Shown piece after piece: positions 1 through 12,179 of a DNA stretch of 64,000 nt. Every line of letters starts with the position of its first letter. Position 1 is the stretch's first letter. The DNA comes from Spinellus fusiger (taxonomy: Eukaryota; Mucoromycota; Mucoromycetes; Mucorales; Phycomycetaceae), in NCBI GenBank assembly GCA_025094145.1, contig JALLLS010000004.1:806001-870000 (forward strand), in the 5' to 3' direction. The notes beneath the pieces are model-generated. The model did not search any database. It was not told where the DNA came from and was given only the letters and a program-made list of their open reading frames with translations. The position numbers were made by a program, and so were the translations under genes.

Positions 1-711
1 TTACGGGACCTTTATTTTATTTTATTTTATTTTATTTTTACTTTATCATAATGGTTAACCATGATGGAATAAGAATTCGATAATTTTTATGTAAAAAGAA
101 TCTTTTAGGAAATATTTGACTGAACAAAAAAAAAACCCCACCCTCTTGCTTTAAGGCATATTACACGATCTCACTCGTCGGTCTAGACTTCATTTTCTCT
201 CTTGTATGGCTGATTCTAGAACTCTAGGTTTTCTTCTTAATGGAAAAAAATTCATCTTCTGTCTAATAACTATATTTATAGTTGTACTACGCATTCCATA
301 TAAAAAGGTGTAACTATAAATAATTACGTACTATGTACATATGAATTAACTTTGCATCTTAGTCAAAGAATTCTTATTGTTATTATTATCTATAGCTTGA
401 ATAAAATAATACACTTTATAAATAAATGTAGTCATTCTAGAGAGATGGTGCGGTAAAGACTAATGTTACTTCTATATTAAGATACACGTGTTTTTCCATC
501 ACAGAATATTATCTTTAGTACTTCAAAGGTTAATTACAACTAAACTGTTATTTGGTCTGTGCGGAGCGGAGATGAAATAGTACCATCCTACGGTGATCTT
601 TAGAGGAGACCAGTAAAGAAACAAAGATAAAACCAGCAACAGCATAAAATCTCAATAAACAATGGTCATTTGAGAGAGATTATTCCATGTAAATCCTTGG
701 TGAATAGTATC

Positions 712-800
712 TGTTGTATGCTACTGTGTAGTATAGTATGCTATTGTATAGTATAGTATGCAACTGTATAGTATAATATGCTATTGTATAGTATAGTCCA
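712..800. repeat. imperfect TATAGTATGC-type tandem repeat
   Basis: About nine imperfect 10-bp units of the form TATAGTATGC/CTATTGTATAG run head to tail. Short open frames crossing it encode only Tyr/Ile/Leu-rich repeats and are products of the repeat. Confidence 0.8.
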
Positions 801-2229
801 GGCAGTAGGGTAGCATGGCTAAACAGTATAATCAGGCGGTGGAGCTGTAACATGCAAGCTCTCCTATTATTGAAGGATGACATTCAGTAAACTAAGTGTT
901 TCTTGATCTCACTATTTCATTATTTGACTAATTCTTTTTTTATCCTCAACTGTAAGTAGCCTATACATTCTGATTTAGTGTCATGGAACACTGGATCAGG
1001 GATTGTCCCACCTCGAGTGAGTGGCTGGCGTACGGATCGAACGCTTTAATTACCAAAATAAGGTACAGGCACTCACTTGCAGAATTGGGCTAGCTACTTT
1101 CTTGGGTGATCATCTATAGTACAAAAAGTAGCATTTCAAGACACGCTTACAAGTGTTCTAACTTCTTTACACTTTTGAGATGCCTCTTTACATATCACAA
1201 TAGATATAGATAGATATATCTTTGGGCCTTATTGAATGAGAATGTATCTAAAAAGAGTCATTAGACAATCTAAAAGAATACTCATGACAATACCTACTCC
1301 CGTCGATAAAAAAAAGGAACTATTTCTGTACGGATAAATGGAGTCTGTCTCTCTAACCTCAATAGTTTAAAAGTCATATTATCCTTGAAGTTTTAACTTG
1401 GGCCATACATTGACACTAGAACAGCCAATCAAAGTGACTCCATAATAATAGAGTGAGATGGGGCGTGGAAAAATAAGGGAAATAATACACTTGTCATAGG
1501 AGTTCATTTCTACTACTATTACAGTCATAATATAAAAAGTAACAGATGGTGTTTCTCCTCCAAATACCATGGAGGATAGACAAGAGGCAGACTATAGCTG
1601 TATGAAATAAAACAAACAATACTACAAGTTAAACCAAGAGCTTTGACTGTTTGGATTATAAGAATAAAAATATCGGGATTGAATCTCTCTCTTTTTTCTT
1701 TTCTTTCTTGCACTACCAAGGTGTAGTTGTTTGGTGACAGAAGTTACTCATTTCTATCAACAGATTAGGTGAACTGTGTCCTGATCCACTGATATATTCT
1801 TTTACAGGGAGCAGATGCAAAAAAGTACAAATGCTATTCATAACAAAAGTTGTGTATTAAACCTTATGTACAATAGAACAACCTTAAAACCTTCATGTGC
1901 ATATGTAGTTACCTTTAAGAGATTAAGGGATATTTACTATTATTCATATGCAACAACACATTCTCTCTCTATATGTCAGTTATTTTAATAACCTATTCCC
2001 ATGTCAGTTCAATGTTTAGGTAATAACAAATATTGGAAATCTTGCATATTTTAAAATAGTGGTTTGAAGTAAAAGGCATCCTCGTACAAGATGTCAGAGG
2101 AAAGAGAATGGTATAGAGACATGTGATTTAGTGAGGACAGCTGATAGAGTCATCTTTTGAGAAGCAAAGAGATGGAGAAAAGATAGTATGAAAGAAAGTG
2201 ACTGAATGATGATACAGGAAGAATCAGTT

Positions 2230-2312
2230 ATATGGTGTAGTATGGTGTAGTATGGTGTAGTATGGTGCAGTATACAGTGCAGTATACAGTGCAGTATAGT
2301 GTAGTGTAAAAT
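2230..2312. repeat. TATGGTGTAG / ATACAGTGCAG tandem repeat
   Basis: Four exact 10-bp units of TATGGTGTAG type pass into ATACAGTGCAGT units. It is a short minisatellite with no coding sense. Confidence 0.8.
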
Positions 2313-2770
2313 ATAAGAGTGGATAGGCTGTGGTCTTTGTATGAGATGTTATCTACTATAAACATGGATTCTATAAGCCAGTGACTTCCCCTTAATTTTA
2401 TGTCTATTCTGTTACTCTTATTACTCATTCACTGGGGTCTATTATATTAGAGACAATTGTTATAACTACTGCACTCCATAGATAATTGATACATTGAGCT
2501 TCTGCACAGCCTACAGTCTATAAAAGTACGAAAATAGTAATACACCTTAATACATCTCAATACATTAGGCCAGACCAAAATAGTATGTATGTATGTATGT
2601 ATGTATGTTTGTTTGTTTGTTCAATAGTGGATATGTGCTATGTGCACAGTTTTATACAAAAGATGGGTTGAATCTTTTCCAAGGGATAAGTAGAAAACAC
2701 AAGTACGTAATGAAAAAAAGGGAATACATAGGGAGATGACTAAATCTTGCGTTTTTCTTCATGTCCCTCT

Positions 2771-4240
2771 TTAATCAATGGTGACAGTGGCCTTGAGGGT
2801 GGTGGGATCAAAGCCTGGCATGGGGAAGCTACGAGCGAATTTAACAACATCTGTCTTCAACTGAGCGATTTCCTCATTGCCTTCCAATGCATTCACAAAG
2901 TCTTTCATCATCTTGGAACCACACTGGTCCTGTACCTTGAGGGCAATCTGTACAGCTCTGTGAAGGAACTCAGCCACCTTGACCATGTCATTCTCTTTGA
3001 AAGAACGACTGGTCAAAGCAGAGGCACCGAGACGCACACCACCGGGAGTCACAGCACTCTTGTCACCAGCAATGGAGTTTTTGTTGATGGTGATGTGGGC
3101 CATGTCACAGATACGCTCTACCTTGGAACCAGTGAGCTTCTGGGGCTTGAGATCCCAAAGCACCAAGTGGTTGACGGTGCCACCCGTGGCGAGTTTGTAA
3201 CCGTGACTTATCAGCACATCACTAAGAGTCTTGGCGTTGACGCACACTTGCTTGGCATAGGCCTTGAATTCAGGAGAAGCAGCCTGCTTAAGAGCCACAG
3301 CCACAGCGGCAATAGTGTTGTTGTGGGGGCCACCCTGACATGAAGGGAACACAGCCATGTTGACACGGCCCTCAAGATCATCACCCTTGTCGCGACGGAA
3401 AAAGATGAGACCAGCGCGAGGACCACGGAGAGTCTTGTGGGTAGTAGTAGTAACAACGTCACAGTAGTCAAAGGGAGACAAAGCCTGTTGACCAGCAATC
3501 AAGCCAGAGATGTGGGCCATGTCGCACATCAAATAAGCACCGTGGATATCGGCGATTTTGCGCATGCGTGCATAGTCCCACTCAGCAGGATAAGCAGAAG
3601 CACCGCAAATCAGCAGCTTGGGGCGGAAGAGAGCAGCATTCTCCTCAAGACGGTTGTAGTCAATAAGACCAGTGGTGTAGTCTACTTGGTAAGGCATGGA
3701 CTGGAAGTAGATGGAAGAAGCAGAGATCTTTTTCTTGTTGGTTTGGTAACCGTGAGTCAAGTGGCCACCGGAAGGCAAGTCAAGACCCATAAGACGGTCC
3801 TGGGGCTGGATCAGGGCAGTCAAGGCAGCAAAGTTGGCAGTGCTTCCAGAGTAGGGCTGGACATTGACGCCCCACTGTGCAGGGTCAAGACCAAAGGCCT
3901 CAAGAGCACGCTTGCGGCACAGCACCTCAAGCTGGTCAATGTATTCATTACCACCATAGTAACGGGCACCAGGAAGACCCTCGGAGTACTTGTTGGTCAA
4001 GGCAGTACCATTGGCTTCAATAGCAGCTTGAGAAGTGAAGTTCTATGGATTCAAACACGCACCTGTCAGTGCCTTTTTCTTTGCTATATGACTCGTTTAC
4101 TCTACCTCAGAAGCAATAAGCTCAAGACCAGACCACTGTCTCAATTTCTCATTCTCTACAATGTTGAAGATCTCAGGATCCTCCTGCTCAAGAGAGGTGT
4201 TGAGACAGGTGTTCCAGGAGTCAGTGGGGTGGACAGACAT
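2771..4240 (-). CDS. serine hydroxymethyltransferase, cytosolic type
   Basis: Two exons on the minus strand, 4240-4106 and 4042-2771, joined across a 63-bp intron (donor GTAGAG, acceptor CCATAG), give 468 aa. This PLP enzyme interconverts serine plus tetrahydrofolate with glycine plus methylene-tetrahydrofolate. The PLP lysine motif [16 protein letters not shown] is present, with the lysine near residue 248. The first exon ends in LELIASE and the second opens with [13 protein letters not shown], the conserved N-terminal block of the family. The ATG at 4240 gives [10 protein letters not shown] with no basic amphipathic leader, so the cytosolic rather than mitochondrial form is likely. Length matches the family. 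A reading that starts only at 4000 would use a TTG codon and lose the substrate-binding N-terminus. Confidence 0.96.
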
Positions 4241-5296
4241 TTTCGATAAAAAGAGAAAGAGTAGTAAATCTGAACAAGTGAGAAATAAGTAGTGGGAAGC
4301 GGAAGCACTCTTTAAATGCCAGAAAAGTGGCTTGTTCTATTGGTGAGTCGACTCATTTTACTCTTAGATGGCCGTTACTTGGAGGAAGATCAATCCAATC
4401 AACGACAGTGTAGGCAAGAAGATCACTTTAGATGATCTTTGTGACTCTAGTAGATCTCAGCTTTATTTCTGGTCCTATAAAATTCACAAATTCAACAACA
4501 CAAAAAATCATCACTTTAAACATCAACTCCGAAGCAGCAGACAGCAGCCTTTTCTTAGTGGACTGCTTTTGATGGAAAGCAAGTCACTATGACAGTGCTT
4601 TTTTCTTTTTCTTTCTTTTTTCTTTTCTTTTTTCTTTTCTTTTTTTTATAAAAAAAATATAGATTGATCTACAGTGCTTTAACCTAAAATGATATGCTCT
4701 AGAAAATAAATGAGATAAAGTAAATTTATTCTTGTAGTTGTTGTGTCCAAGGCAACGGGACTATTGGGAGAGATAAAGTCAAGAAGTGGAATATGTACAA
4801 ATGGCGTAGGTGTGTTAGTGTCAAAGAAAATACATCCTGCAAAGAGGGCTTCTATGTGTACTTCTTTGACAAGTCCAAGACCTCTAGTCAGTGCTCTACT
4901 TGTTAGAGCAGTGAACTTGAAATAGGGTTTAAAAGGCGCAAAGCCCTAGACCATAGAAGAATGTCTACTTCTTATGAATAGAATAGAATAGAATAGAATA
5001 GAAATCATAGTCATTACATACACTACGGATAGACACATAGTAAAAGTGTAGACACACCTAGATGGGATGTGTCATTACATCTGAATCAGCAAGAAGATGA
5101 TTATTTCTCATTTATGCTTATCGTACTTATCGTTAGTTATGTATACTATGAATGTTCTTTATAAAAAATAAAAAGAGAAAAGTATCCCATGATAAATATA
5201 CACAGCCTACTAAAGTAAACACTTTTGATATACAAATAATAGTATAGAAACTAACAGGTTTATGTTCACTACATATTTTTTGGCGTATTCAATGTA
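4241..5296. other. intergenic region upstream of the hydroxymethyltransferase gene
   Basis: Contains the hydroxymethyltransferase promoter (no clear TATA box seen), a pyrimidine-rich tract near 4597-4648 (CTTTT repeats) and a GAATA repeat near 4975-5003. A D-arm-like palindrome at about 4890-4912 was examined as a tRNA and rejected. No credible gene is seen. Confidence 0.5.
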
Positions 5297-6714
5297 AAGT
5301 GACCCTTAACAAATAACCGGAAATATTCAGATGCAGATTTCCTTTTTTAGTTTTGTACTTTATCTTAATAGTGTTATATCTTCATGAATCCATTAGATAA
5401 AGACGTGAAATTTTCAATACATAAAGATAGTAGTGTTAGTAATACATAACAGTAGTTTTTATTACAAGGTTGCTTAGCAACCACCATTACTATTTGGCAT
5501 CAATGACAGCCTGGCATCTCCGTTTTATGCTGGCAACGAGGGTGCTGCTCTAGATATTTTACCTTATTCCAGCACCACAGCAGTCTCTAGCTTCTTCTTG
5601 GTAGAATAGACCCTTCTGTCCTTGCTAATGATATTCAATCAAGTCTACAGATGCTCCATTGGATTGAGATCAGTAGTGTAAGGACCAGTAAAAAGCAACT
5701 ACTCTACCATTCTACCACTCTCCAGTTGAGTTGAGTTGTTTTTACAGGGTCTGGCATTGTTCTCCTGTAAGGTGGTAGCTGACGCTGGAGTCAAGAATAG
5801 AGAATGAATTGAATTAAGGGCAGTAGACATCTCCAACAAGTATACCAATGCACCTGCTGGAGTTCAAATTACCCTCCGCTGCGATCCATCTCCCAACACC
5901 CTCCCCACGATAACAGCTTATACCATCACTCCAGCACCTCTAGACTTCTTTGTTTATAGTAAGTTCTTGGGCTCAAAGGCCGTAACCAGGCTGCCTAGTG
6001 ACTTTTGTCATAGCTCATCATCTCCACTCTGGACTCATCCGACCAGACTCTCTGCTGCTACTGACCAAGCGTCCAACCAACATGCTCACAGGTCCCACTA
6101 GAGCCTTGTTCTTTATGCTATTCTTTTCTCAATAATAAAATAATAAAATAATAATAATAAATAATAATAAATAAATAAAATAATAATAAATAAAAAGCTT
6201 GACTACCAAGAATGTATGAATGAAAGCTCATTTCATCAAGGTACTACCTTCAAAGTCCTGTCTAATACCTTGATGGCCATGTCTACCATGATGGCCCATT
6301 TTTTTTTAATATCTGATAAGAGGCACTGACTACTGTTTTTCTCAACCACTCTAGGGCCCCATCGTCCAACTATCTTTGTCAGCCACTCTTGGGTGAACGT
6401 TCAACTCAGTTGGTTGCCTTGTAGTGCTTTACTATGTCTCTCACAGTAGCATCAGGCACGTTGAACATGCGAGATGTTCTCAGCCTGAGGAGATTCCAGG
6501 CTCAGCACCTCATGCATAATGGCTGTACGAGTCTCGAGGCTGGTCTATTTCCCATACATCTCGGGGGGTCTTGGTGAAGATGTTCATGGTGTTGCATAAA
6601 TGAGACATTATAAGAAAAGAGGTGTTATGATATAAGAGAAATAGTGTATGTTATTTTCTTGTATAAAAATAACCCGGGATTTGAAAGTTTCCGGTTACTT
6701 GTTGAGGACCACTT
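5297..6714 (-). mobile_element. decayed Tc1-like DNA transposon with TIRs and TA duplication
   Basis: The ends are 27-bp terminal inverted repeats, 5297-5323 and 6688-6714, matching at 23 of 27 positions (core AACCGGAAA / TTTCCGGTT). Each end is flanked by TA (5295-5296, 6715-6716), the Tc1/mariner target duplication. Inside, the minus strand keeps recognisable pieces of a Tc1-type transposase, for example a DLNPMEH block near 5650-5680 that corresponds to the catalytic-glutamate region. The C-terminal end lies near 5480. Stops and indels break the frame throughout, and an A/T microsatellite interrupts it at 6132-6197. It is inactive. The TIR match supports a single insertion rather than scattered fragments. 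Confidence 0.85.
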
Positions 6715-6916
6715 TATTTTTGTGATTGTCTTATTTTAGGTTAAAGAGCTGTAGTTCTTACTTCTTTGAGATGAAAATAAAGGCAGACAATAGTACGTCC
6801 TACGTAGGACTTGTTTTATGTGTTTTGTGGCAGTAGAAAGAGAGAAAGAAACAGTCATAGTGAGCAGTCATGCCGCCTCCCCACAAACACACTTGTTACA
6901 GTAAGAGGGTTGTTTT

Positions 6917-7018
6917 TACTACGCTTATTATTATACTTATTATTATACTTATTATTATACTTATTATTATATTTATTATTATATTTATTATTATATTTAT
7001 TACTACACTTATTAATTT
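6917..7018. repeat. TTATTATAC/TTATTATAT tandem repeat
   Basis: Roughly ten 11-13 bp units of ACTTATTATT type. The Leu/Tyr-rich frame across it is a repeat translation and is not a gene. Confidence 0.85.
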
Positions 7019-7343
7019 GTTACTTGTTCTTATTACCAATGTCACTTGACATTAGTCATAAACAGACAATTCAGTAGTCACTCTGCTCTTGTTAGGCAGT
7101 TCAGTAACTTGTAATCTTAAGTCTATAGTCTCTCTTCTTCTTTTCTAGTTATGCCACCCTAGATATGAATACGTCACAAATAACACTGGTACTCCTCTTC
7201 TCTTCTGTTTAAAAGCGCTGCCTATGTGTACTGCTTCAAAGCACTACTTCCAACAGCTCATTCTAAGCACTGCCTGTAAGCAGTAACCTTAAGCACTGCC
7301 TATAAACAACTCACTTTTTTTTTCTTTCTTTTTTTTTTCTTTT

Positions 7344-7350
7344 TGGAATA

Positions 7351-7384
<34 letters not shown>
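7344..7384. repeat. (AAT)n microsatellite
   Basis: About thirteen AAT units just upstream of the F-box/WD40 gene, probably inside its promoter or 5' UTR. Confidence 0.9.
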
Positions 7385-7385
<1 letters not shown>

Positions 7386-7476
7386 TAGGGACAAAAATAA
7401 GAATCCACTTGATAATAAAACCAGAAAATAGAATCACTAACAAAATTCCACTTTCCTTGCATACCCCCTTATTCTC

Positions 7477-9186
7477 ATGGACCTCTGCTCACCCGACGAC
7501 CTATCCCCGCCTGCAACACCACCCAATACTAGTACTATGAGTCTGTGCCGGTTAGGAAGAACACGACCTTCATTTAGTCATCAGCCATGTGCTATTCCAC
7601 CCACCCATCGAAGTAAGATGGATTATATTAGCAAAGCCAAAAGCATATTCCAGCTGTTCGATGGTCAATACAAGCAACTCCTCATGACTGAATTACTCAA
7701 CTGCTGTGACAATCAGCTATTGAGCCAACTACACACTATCATTGCACCTAGACTCAAAGTGGACATGTTAAGACGCCTACCTAAAGAACTTTCACTCCAA
7801 ATTCTTAGCCTTTTAGATCCTCTGACTCTCGCCCAGTGTGCATCCGTCTCTTCGTACTGGCACTCACTCCTGCAAGACGATACAACATGGAAGTCGCTGT
7901 GTTTGAAATACCACTATTGTCATCGCTTCCCTGTTCAGCAACGGTCCTTTCGGCATCATTTCATACACCGCTATAAAATAGAACATGCTTGGACACAAAA
8001 CACAGGCCAAATTACGCACTGTGAGAATGATATTGGCTCAGGGCTAGTAACATCGCTTCAAATGGACGATCAGTATATGGTTGTTGGGTGCGACAATAAA
8101 CGCATCGAAGTCTACGATAGCAAAGGCAAGTTCATTCGGACTCTCAGGGGCCATGAAGGGGGTGTATGGGCTCTTCAATTCTTGCGGCTGGACAACGGCC
8201 AACATCGACTTATTTCTGGTGGGTGTGACAGGTAAAACTGAGATGGCATGGATCTGTAGACTATAGAATTACCTTCTACTCAATCTGATAACAATTGAAT
8301 ACCAATTGAATAGCAATTGAATAGCAATTGAATAGCAATTGAATGACAATGAATCTAACCCACTCTACTTGTCACTCCTAGGCAGGTCCGCGTATGGGAC
8401 TTACTAAAGGGTCGTCCTGTTCATGTCTTGCGAGGCCATACTTCCACCATACGATGTCTCAAGGTGCGAGACAGCAAAATAGCCGTCACCGGTTCTCGAG
8501 ATACAACCCTAAGGATATGGGATATTGAACATGGCACACTGAAACATGTATGCACTGGACATCAAGCAAGTGTTCGGTGTTTGGAAATACATGGTAACCG
8601 GGTCGTATCAGGCTCGTATGATTCAACAGCACGTCTATGGGATATTGATACAGGCGAATGTCTTCATACCTTTGTGGGACACCATTCACAGATCTATGCC
8701 ATTGCATTTGATGGGACGCGTGTGGTGACTGGCTCTTTGGACTCAAATATCAGAGTATGGTCTGCACACTCCGGTCGATGTCTGGTAGTGCTCCAGGGCC
8801 ATACATCACTTGTGGGCCATCTTCAACTACTAAAGCCATTAGATATGGAGCCTCCCATGTTAGTGAGCGGTGCTTCTGATGGCTGCTTAAGGGTTTGGGA
8901 TCTCAATGACTATGAATGCAAACACAGAATATCCGCACATGATAACTCAATTACCTGTCTTCAGGTGGAAGGCAAGCGCATCTTAAGTGGTGGGAGTGAT
9001 GGACAAGTCAAGCTGTGGGATATTGATACTGGGCACTTACTTCGGCCTTTTACTCTTCCTGGAAAGAATGTATGGCGGCTTCAATTCAATGATACCAAGG
9101 CCGTGGTTATTCTTCAGAGACTTTCTCAGCCTGAAAGTGATGTTTTACAAACAGATATTGAACTGCATGACTTTGATCTCGAATAG
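7477..9186 (+). CDS. F-box/WD40-repeat protein, Cdc4/Fbxw7-like SCF substrate receptor
   Basis: Two exons, 7477-8231 and 8382-9186, joined in frame through a 150-bp intron (GTAAAA...CCTAG), encode 519 aa. After about 100 residues an F-box begins with LPKELSLQILSLLDP (about residues 108-150). It is followed by seven or more WD40 blades from about residue 190 to the end (for example VTGSRDTTLRIWD, VSGSYDSTARLWD, LSGGSDGQVKLWD). In this architecture the F-box binds Skp1 and the propeller recruits phosphorylated substrates for cullin-1 ubiquitination. The region before the F-box (LLNCCDNQLLSQLHTII) may be the dimerisation segment seen in Cdc4/Fbxw7. Met30 or beta-TrCP type receptors are alternatives; sequence alone does not name the substrate. 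An internal ATG at 7618 could be a second start. Confidence 0.9.
8288..8344. repeat. intronic CAATTGAATAG tandem repeat
   Basis: Five near-perfect 11-bp units of CAATTGAATAG fill the middle of the F-box/WD40 intron and lengthen it compared with most other introns in the window. Confidence 0.85.
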
Positions 9187-10392
9187 AACATAGCTAATCA
9201 AATGGTTTGGCTAAAGTAATATACATTTATTCAAGTTTTTCTCCCTCTGTGTACGTGCCTTTTGAAGATAAATAGAATATATCTCTATTCATGCTACTTT
9301 TCATTGGGTAGGGGTAAATTTAACGCACAGATAGGCTCACTGTCTGTCAAACCTAGGACAGTGACATGTCTGTTAGGCACTTCAACACTTGGAATATACC
9401 TTGAACAAAAGCTATTTATTGATATATATAAATATATATTCTTTTTGGATTTTTATAGTAGAGATACATTGAGTGTATCATAGAATAGGCTCTTTTCCCT
9501 CCCCCCCCTAAGCTATCTGTAATAGATATAACCTTGGTTTTATAGAATAAATAATAAGATCATATCCAATAGTTGGACAAAAGAGTCCATTTTGAAGTTA
9601 TTCATCCACTTCATCTACTTGTTAGTGTACGAACAATGTCGAATGATATCAAAATATCACTGACTTCATCTGCTGGGCTATTAAGATAGGAATATTTGAC
9701 ATTTATTCCTACGTTATTTATCAATAGAAGATAGGTTTATTGATAGTAAAATAATGAATGAGGTAAATAGCAGATGAATAATGACAAGCCATTGTGTTGA
9801 TACTAAGACAGTTTTAAAAGGGCTAGTAACAAAGAAATAATATTTTACTTTATCAAATACCTCGCAAACCTCTTATGTGTTGGCCTATCCTTTATCATCT
9901 CGGGCTCAGTGTCAATAAGGTTCCATGAATACAAGGAAAAACACTGCACATTTTAATATGCCCATATGTTTACTTTTTTTTCATGGATGATAAAAGCTAT
10001 TTCTATTATTTATCTGTATGTGCATTTATTCTGTCTTTTCTTAACAGACATTAAGCAGAGATTATCTATGCCCTCCTTTCCCATGAAGTACAATGGTTGA
10101 TTCGTTAGATCTTTATGCTCACCTGAACACAATAAATACACATTGTTTATCTTTTAAGATAAATGAATAAATAGAATCAATGAATAAAGATGTTCTCTTC
10201 TCTTTGATTATTTTGAAAAATAACACAAGTATTGTGTTTCCCCAATATTACAAAATATCTGCTTTATAAACTAACAGGCATCACTTTATTTATTTTTTAG
10301 TCTTGAATGCCTATACATCGTCAATGCAAGGTAGAAGCATGATTTGTGCAATCTTGCATGTTTTCACTTGAAGACAACTGTCGACAGATATA
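9187..10392. other. intergenic, AT-rich
   Basis: Contains the 3' flank of the F-box/WD40 gene. No coding frame or RNA gene could be supported; a poly-C run lies near 9502. Confidence 0.5.
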
Positions 10393-11767
10393 CAGTGTCT
10401 GGTGGAAAACATATAATCTTCTTCATTTTCCGATAGGATTCTTGTATAGGGAAATACTTATTGTTTGTCATAAAGAAACACACAGTAAACACACAGTAGA
10501 GACTTCAGAATTAGATGAAGTATAAAAAGGGTCAACAGGATAATATATACAAGTTTATTGGGTGGAAACCTTTAATATTTGGTGCTTCTACCCTTGGCCT
10601 CTATAACAGCCTTGCATCTCCGCCCCATGCTGTTAATGAGAGTGTCTGTAGTATCCTTGGGAATATTCTCTCATTCTTCTAACAAGACAGCCTTCAAATC
10701 CTGGAGGGTGTTTACTGGGGTCATCTTCATGCAAACTGATCTGTCCAGTTCCTTCCAAGGATGCTCAATTGGGTTCAGACTAGGGCTGTGAGAGGACCAC
10801 CCCTCCATAGCAACAATGCCCTCGTTTGCCTTCCATTTTCTAGTCTTCTTACTAGTATGGCAACTGGCATTGTCCTCTTGAAGAACATAGCCTACCACTG
10901 GATTCAGTGCCAAAAGACAAGCCAGCTTGGGGCAATAGGTCTCTTTTAACATACTAGTGTATTTGGCACTATTGATGGATCCCTTCACCATAGCAAGTCT
11001 ACCAACACCTTCACCAGAAAAGAGAACCCCACACCATCACCCCACCACTACTAAGCTTTATCGTTGGCTTCACATTCTTTGGGAGAAGACACTCCTTCTT
11101 ACTGAGTACTACCCTGTTGTGGTGGCTGTTCAAGATGAGCTGGAGCTTCAACTCATCGGACCATATGACCGCCTTTCAGTCTTCCTGTGTCCAGTGGAGG
11201 TGGACCTTGGCCCAAGCAAGCCTTTAATTCTTGTGCTTGTTGGTAAGATCAGGCTTTCCTATTACCCTGTAAGAATACAGGCCAATTTTTCTTTTCTTTT
11301 TATATCATTTTCTGAAATGTCCTCATGGACACTTAGGTGGCCATTCCTTGGTGGAGCTCCTTCATGCTCTGGAAGGAGTCCCCTACTATCTCACAAGAAA
11401 CCTCTCTCTCTTCCCTCTCTGTCAAAATGGACTTGTGCCCAGAGCTCTTCCCTGATTTGAAACATCCATTTTCCCTGTATCTTTTCATGATAAGGCTGAC
11501 ACCAGAATTACTGACACCAAACATGGCTGTAATATCCATTTATCTGATGCCATTTACGGTGGCCTAGTGAACAATGAGTTTACAAGTAAAACAATCAATC
11601 TTCTTTCTGTCTCTAATAGGCTTGGTGGTTTGTTCAGTGGTGTTAGACATAATAGATGTTATAGTGGAAAAAGAAGAAATAAGGAGTAGGTATAAAAAAA
11701 TATATTATTTTTAGGCAAAATAAAGGTCGGAAGATGAGAAGGTTTATATTTATTTTGCCGGACACTG
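10393..11767 (-). mobile_element. decayed Tc1-like DNA transposon, second family member
   Basis: The element begins CAGTGTCTGG at 10393 and ends with the inverted counterpart CCGGACACTG at 11767. TA dinucleotides lie at 10391-10392 and 11768-11769, and a second shared block (TTCCGA) lies just inside each end. Length is about 1375 bp. On the minus strand it contains a Tc1-type transposase in pieces: the N-terminal helix-turn-helix (11539-11333, block ITAMFGVSNSGVSLIMKRY) and the catalytic C-terminus (10991-10671, blocks LQEDNASCHTSK and SPSLNPIEHPW, the second D and the E of the DDE triad). The middle, including the first aspartate, is frameshifted. It is not functional. Confidence 0.9.
10671..11539 (-). 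pseudogene. Tc1-like transposase, broken
   Basis: Two readable fragments are in the right order for a Tc1 transposase: the DNA-binding N-terminus (11539-11333) and the DDE C-terminus (10991-10671). The roughly 340 bp between them have lost the frame. In the C-terminus the blocks around the second aspartate (EDNASCH) and final acid (NPIEHPW) are intact. The remaining C-terminal end reaches toward about 10576. Confidence 0.85.
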
Positions 11768-12179
11768 TATTTATAAAAGAGAAAATAACAACAGAATGTA
11801 AAACTTGGATCTTTTATTCAGGGAAATTCAATAGAAAAAGAATAAGTGTGCTCAAAGATGAATTCAAATAAAATTCTATCATAACATAAACACTTTTTTT
11901 TTCTTTTTTTTTTTTAAAAAAAAAGAAAAAAGAAACTATAGCCAAATATACTCGACCCAATTACTAAGAACATGTAAATAAACGACGTATTTGTGTCTAA
12001 TTATTACTACTTACATTATTATTATTATTTAACTATAGTGAGCCTTACTCTATTGAATAAATCACCTTTAGTACTGATTTTCTTATCATCATAATTAAGT
12101 AACCTATTTTCAGCTTTAATTATTAAAGTCAAAGACTTCTATACCCATAGTATTCAGAAACTCTTTCAGAAATCTCAGT

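Larger units (their letters stand above)
1..2746. other. AT-rich intergenic region, no gene recognised
   Basis: No reading frame here looks like a protein and none could be joined into a family member. It holds simple repeats (712-800, 2230-2312, 2583-2622), homopolymer runs and one hairpin near 1014-1077. It lies downstream of the serine hydroxymethyltransferase gene, so its right end should include that gene's 3' UTR. Confidence 0.6.

Noticed and set aside
680..883. Tyr/Ile-rich ORF across the TATAGTATGC repeat
   Set aside because: Translation of a tandem repeat; no conserved protein character.
3437..4249. Long plus-strand open frame (270 codons) opposite the hydroxymethyltransferase gene
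   Set aside because: It is antisense to a complete, conserved enzyme and has no motif; its openness follows from codon bias on the other strand. The same holds for 2747-3343 plus.
4870..4955. tRNA-like D-arm palindrome GCTCTACTTGTTAGAGC
   Set aside because: No pairing anticodon stem, no B box and no acceptor stem on either strand.
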